From Aptenodytes patagonicus (lineage: Eukaryota > Chordata > Aves > Sphenisciformes > Spheniscidae), in assembly GCF_965638725.1 (NCBI RefSeq), contig NC_134982.1, positions 74,662,155 through 74,726,154 of the forward strand: DNA of 64,000 bases, in the 5' to 3' direction. Position numbers and translations under genes: made by a program. Positions 58,901-64,000 of the stretch are shown piece after piece. Position 1 is the first letter of the stretch. Each line of letters opens with the position of its first letter. Under the pieces are notes generated by a model. The model did no database searches and was not told the DNA's origin. It was given only the letters and a program-made list of their open reading frames with translations.

Positions 58901-61900
58901 ATTGGGGGGGGGGGGAGAAAGAAAAAAAGTACATCTTTTTGAAGAAGATGCTGTTCTAGAAAATGCAGTGGGTAGAAAAGGGAAAATGTCCATGTGGCTG
59001 ATACACCGGCAAGAATCCCTACCTGAGTCTCTCCCCCAGACTTTCCATAAGAGCTTCCCGGGACCTAGCTGTCCTGTATACCCATTGACTGAGTCACTGA
59101 AAAAAAGTTACTCTGCTCATTTTCCCATTCTGTGCTTTTATCTTAATTATATTAGTGAGAGTGAAATAACTCTCTGGCTATGTCTACCGTCTTGTATCTG
59201 ATCTTTGTTCTGGATGATTTCACCTCTCCTAATTTTTGTTTGTTGAACCTGTATGGTAAATTGTGCATCAGAAAGAAGGATCTTGTGAACAAAGTCATAG
59301 GGTTTGAAATACCCAAAGTTGCATGAAAAAGGGGAGGACACAGAGACTGGGTAGCTTGATCCACTTGCTAAGCAAGAGGGGGAATCTTGGCAACAGACTT
59401 TGTCCCCATAACTTCTAGCTAAGATGTCCTCTCACAGTCACTTTCTGCTAGGTTTCCTTGAGAAGCACAGACACAAGGCAAGCATCTTCCCAAAACTGAG
59501 AGAAATATACAGCCTGAGTAATTATTAAAAAAATAATTTGTGTGAAGCATTGTGTGAAACAGTCTGTGAAAACATTGCCAAAATTACTAAAATTCCTTTC
59601 TTTGTCATTTAAAAAGAAAAAGCAACACCAAAAAAACCAGTGTAGATCAAATGTTCTCCCCTAGATAGGTGAGTCTGAACTCCCACAGCATCGTGTCTTT
59701 TTAACATTTGTAGATAAAAAGCACTTCACTTGTTTCACCAAAGTTTCATTTTTAGTACTCCATCCTGAAGGATGTTTAAACCTGCAATGACTGAAAAGAG
59801 GTTAAAGGATAAATACATGGTGTCTTTTAAAACTATTGGGCAAGGCTTTTGTTTTAGAAGCAGTCATCTTAAATGATAGTTGACAGCTTAAGTTTCTGTA
59901 ATAGAGGAATAAGATAAGTAAGACAGATTCAGAAACAAAATACTGAATTTTCCTCCAAGCTTTTTATCATTGCATCATTCTTAAGAAAAGCAAACCTATT
60001 GTACTTGGCTATGCTTCTTTATGCAGTTACACACCATACACTCGTATGACTAATCACCTAGAATAGTTTTTAGGATGTTATTAATGTAGCAGAGAGAAAG
60101 ATAGAAAAAAATCAGTATAAAATTAGAAAGTCCTTAGACAGACTGACAGAAGACTAAGGGAGAAGACTTACCTTTATTTAAATGGAACTGTGTTAAGATT
60201 TCTACACTAATTTAATGAGTAGGTACATTTACACCATGAAATGGAGCAGATATGGAGCTCTCTTAACTAGGTACAGCTGAGCTAGTTTGGAAATTTGAAG
60301 CAGGTATATAGATGCCATAGGTTACACTGGGCACTGCCTGTGAGGAACTGTTTAGTGTTTCTGCTGGGCGAAGCCTCAGGGAACTGTGTATCTTGCTGTG
60401 TGGGGTGTTGATGACATGTCCAGTAACTTCTTGAAAGGCTGACATGCATACAAATATATAAAGAGGTTATATACATGTACATGTGTGTGTATACATAAAG
60501 GTGTGTGCATGTGAAGTATACAGTACAGATATAAACTTTGTTTTGCCAAAATACAAGTATCCTAGATGTTCCATGTAGGATTTCTCCTGCACACCAGTTT
60601 TTTTCCTAACCACTCTGGCAGAGAGAGATGAATTAGCCAGCAAATGCCAGTCAGATTTGGAGAATCACGGAAGCATTTTCAGATGTTTTGGCACTTCTCT
60701 GAACTGGACAGTAGAAGCAGCAAAGCTCACTGAGAGCCAAGTATCTAATTCCTTCTCACACCACTGTCTCAGCTAGAACTAAGGATATTGCAGAAAAATA
60801 AACCCAACTACCTGATATTCAGCAATGTTTATATTAACGTTGAAGCATGTTTGCATGGGTGTGTATCTAAACATATACGTGGAATTTAACTTGAAGGCAT
60901 TGTTTCTTTAAAAAGTAATGAGAAATTGCATATATGTGGCACAGATAGTATTATCAACACCTTGTGTTGATGTATACATGTATACTTTAAAGCACAAAAC
61001 ATCTGCTATGACTGGAGTGGTAAATCCTAGTTGAAAATATTTAACTCCTTAAATATAAACTCACAGATTTGAGCTATATATTTCAATTTAAAAATTATTT
61101 ATCAGATCAATCATAAAAACCAAGTCAGTCTTACATTCTTTCACAAATGAGAAACAGGCCAAAGCCAATTGATAGTTCTGTTTGAAGGCCCGATCTATTG
61201 ACAGCAAAGAAGAGTGAATTCTGCTCACATCTGGATAATTATGAGCTCATTGAGCAAAACATTTTCCCCATGTGTTTTGACATTGTGGGAGAAAGATGAT
61301 CCAGAACACCCAGCCAGCTTCCCACTACTACACTAGAGTTCTAGAAATGGGTGTCACTGCACAGTTTGTCACAGAGCAGTTTTCATGTCTGATTGCTACT
61401 GCCAGCAAATATTATCCAAATAACTTTAACAGCCAGCACAAGTAGACTAAAAAGAACAGAATGTTTGCTTAATTTTGTTTCAGTTAATATTTTAAGAATA
61501 TAATCTGGAAATAATTCATTAATTTCTTATTCTTGGGTTCAGAAAGGGATAAGTTTCAAAAAGGCAATTTTTAATGCTTTTACACTGTGGTTTGTGTTGC
61601 TGGGAAATTTTTTCCTACTCTGATTTTGTAATTCATGGTAGCTATAAGCAGCCATTGCCTAAAGAATTTATAAAAGTTTCATATGTACCAGCTTGCAACT
61701 ACAGTGATGTAAACAGCTTTAATTATGATCCTAGCATAACATAAAAATTAAAAATCTTTCCAATTAAAAAAGTAGTCAAATACATATTCTGGAACAATAT
61801 TAGTGGAGATAAAATAAGGAAAGAATAAGAACAAATTCATCATCAACTATAGAGTGTTTTTATTCTAAACTTCAAAGGGTGATATTTCTACAAAAGTCTG

Positions 61901-64000
61901 AAGGCAGGACATCATGAAGAATTCTTTAGCATAGCATTGTGACAAATGCATATTATTTTAAATTAATCCTTTTTTCTTTTCCCCTTTTTATGTGGAATAC
62001 AAGCTGGAATATACATTTGTGATACCTGAAGATAATTATGTGTTACTTTATTGTGCTCCTTCTGAGTGAGACAAGCTATGAAAATCCTCCTCAGTCATGT
62101 CTCTGATATCTGGCTTGTTAACAAGAGTAAGGGTCACCTAGTCTTTTAGATAATATCACAGCTTCTGAATTACTTCCTTATTAACGTTAGTTACAAATGG
62201 GAAAATATTTTTTACTTTGCTGTTCCAATATAAACCAGTGAACAGTATTGTTGAGTGCTGTGAAAAAAACTGATGTATTTCTTCTTTGCAGTCACCACAT
62301 GTTGTCTTCCATGGGACTAATTAGTTCTTTTCTTCTGAAAACATCTCCCCCCCCACAAATGAATTTTTTTAAAATAAAATCTAATAGTTTATAGAAAAAT
62401 CTGACATTTTCAGAAATCATTCCTGTGAGATCTATTGCACGTATACAGTGACTATACTCAGAGCCTGTCACTCTGTCACTCTTTTTGAAAGTACTGCTGT
62501 TAATGTGTTTGTGCAATATTTCTGACACTTTCAAGATGCATTAGACTGACTCACTGTGCCCGTATATATCAGTATATTATGTATGCAATGAGAACGATGT
62601 CTCAGAGGCATTGATTTTATGGCATATACCATCTATAGACAGCTGATACCTGAACAGTAAATCCAATGCATTCTTCAGTTTCATATATGTGCAATTCCTA
62701 CACATATGATGTTGATACACTACACAGTACATGCTCATCTCTTTCTGGTGCAAATGACGGCAACTCTGATTGTCCCTAAATCAAAGATGTTCCTAATATG
62801 GAGCATGCATCTTTGGGTCCTGATCCTATGTTCTGGTCTGACTGATGTGAATCTGACAAACCTGTTAAGGTCTATGGAGCTTTGCACAGTGTAAGGGTGA
62901 AGAAATTAAGTACAGAGTTTGTAAACTAATCTTGAAAGTTTGTTTGGTGTTTATTGTAAGGGAGTTATGATATAAATGCAAATTACTGTCATTAGAAACT
63001 TTTAAAGATTAATATACCCAAGAAAAAAAAGTTAGAAATGGCTTAGTCTACCCGGGGGTTAAATAGATAACCTTTATTAATTGGCCTTACACCATTCCTA
63101 GCTCTGATATTCAGACCTTGAAGGCAGATTATATTAGAATAACATGTTACTCAGATGAGGTGGGAGACCATTGCACGCTTAAGGGTTGGGGTTTTTTTGA
63201 GGCAAGACTGATGTTGACTGTTGCAAAACAGAATAGGCACAAGTACGACTTCAAAAAGAAGTACTTATTTCCCATACATTTAGCTCATTAACTGAAAAGA
63301 TCTTTGTGAAAAACATACATAAGCAGTTTTCACATATCATTGTGCTATGAATGTAAATTGCAAATTCAAACCATTCTGGCAGCCTGCTGATTTTCTTTGA
63401 GATTTCTCCATGACTGTTTAATGTTAATCCATCTGGGTACAGGAAAAAAAAGTCAATAAAGCTGGTGCAGAGAGGTAGAAATTACACCTTCCTGTGTTAG
63501 CAACAACTTACCCCCTAAGAAGAACCTATTTTCAGCAGTTTTTTCTAGGAATTTTGACAAGGATGGAGGCACTCAATTACAATCACCAGAGGACATCTGC
63601 TAGTTAGTTTTGCAGCAGACAGATGCAGAATTTCTGCATGCTTCAGGTGTCTTCGATTGCCCTTTTATGCTTCTTACCCATTTCATAAGTAGAATTGCAG
63701 CTGTTGAATACAATCACAATCTGGCTGCTGGCCTGGGGTGTAGGAGCAGAGAATGAAGAACTCCACCTGGCTTTCTGCTAGCACGTGCTGGTGTCATCTA
63801 CAGGAAAATCTATTACATACTCAGCATGGGGAGCTCACAGAGAAATTCTGAACTAAATAGAATTTGGTATGATGGATGCTTTACAGGACAAACTGAGTTG
63901 TCCAATTGTTTTCCAGTAAAAATTATTCTAAAAATAATTCACATCAGAGAAAAGAATGGAAGCATCTGATGATGCTCTGTGGCTGTAAACTGGGTTTTCT
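55963..64000. other. non-coding stretch, nothing recognised
   Basis: About 8 kb of mostly AT-rich DNA. It contains a G12 run (58904-58915), a TG/CA-rich patch (about 60455-60515), a 14-bp palindrome GTATACATGTATAC (60972-60985) and a C-run near 62347. The longest open frames are about 105 codons with no domain. No repeat was recognised. Confidence 0.55.
58904..58915. repeat. G12 homopolymer
   Basis: Twelve consecutive G bases followed by an A-rich purine stretch (AGAAAGAAAAAAAG). Simple sequence with no further structure. Confidence 0.9.

Noticed and set aside
1..64000. CRISPR arrays, operons, bacterial promoters, tRNA and rRNA genes
   Set aside because: No regularly spaced direct repeats, no tRNA box A/B pair and no rRNA-like sequence was noticed; repeat content and gene sparsity indicate vertebrate nuclear DNA.

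Overview
The window looks like nuclear DNA from a bird, probably a neoavian. It is AT-rich and non-coding, and its repeats are typical of birds: seven CR1 LINE copies (several ending in CR1-type ATTCTATG-like tails) and two retroviral LTRs of types common in bird genomes. I find no complete protein-coding host gene, no rRNA or tRNA gene, and no CRISPR array. The DNA is best read as a large intron or a gene desert. The only hints of a transcribed host locus are a few plus-strand segments with good splice signals, the best at 39403-39470.

Layout. 1-23849 is almost repeat-free apart from a 3'-truncated LTR (5784-6100), a (GTTTTA)n array (14605-14662) and a possible exon (8275-8356). 23850-24700 is an old minus-strand CR1 with an internal deletion. 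28448-30835 is the longest CR1, 5'-truncated within the endonuclease region, with reverse transcriptase (RT) catalytic residues lost. 32267-32822 is a solo LTR with a perfect CRE octamer. 34383-35706 is another CR1 with a different 3' end. 37925-37953 is a perfect 12-bp hairpin. 39951-40540 is a CR1 whose tail has become (TAGAA)11. 41900-43715 is a heavily decayed plus-strand Ty3/gypsy pol relic in the order RT, RNase H, integrase. 44487-44524 holds three alternating complementary arms. 50600-50702 is the only plus-strand CR1. 52481-53050 and 55767-55962 are minus-strand CR1 3' fragments. The remainder to 64000 shows no recognisable gene or repeat.

The most unusual item is the Ty3/gypsy relic. 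Bird LTR elements are overwhelmingly endogenous retroviruses, and this one can only be found by following conserved RT, RNase H and integrase motifs across all three plus frames. No genes cooperate here: every recognisable coding remnant is transposon-derived and broken. Identifications rest on reading motifs by eye and comparing copies within the window; no database search was possible.
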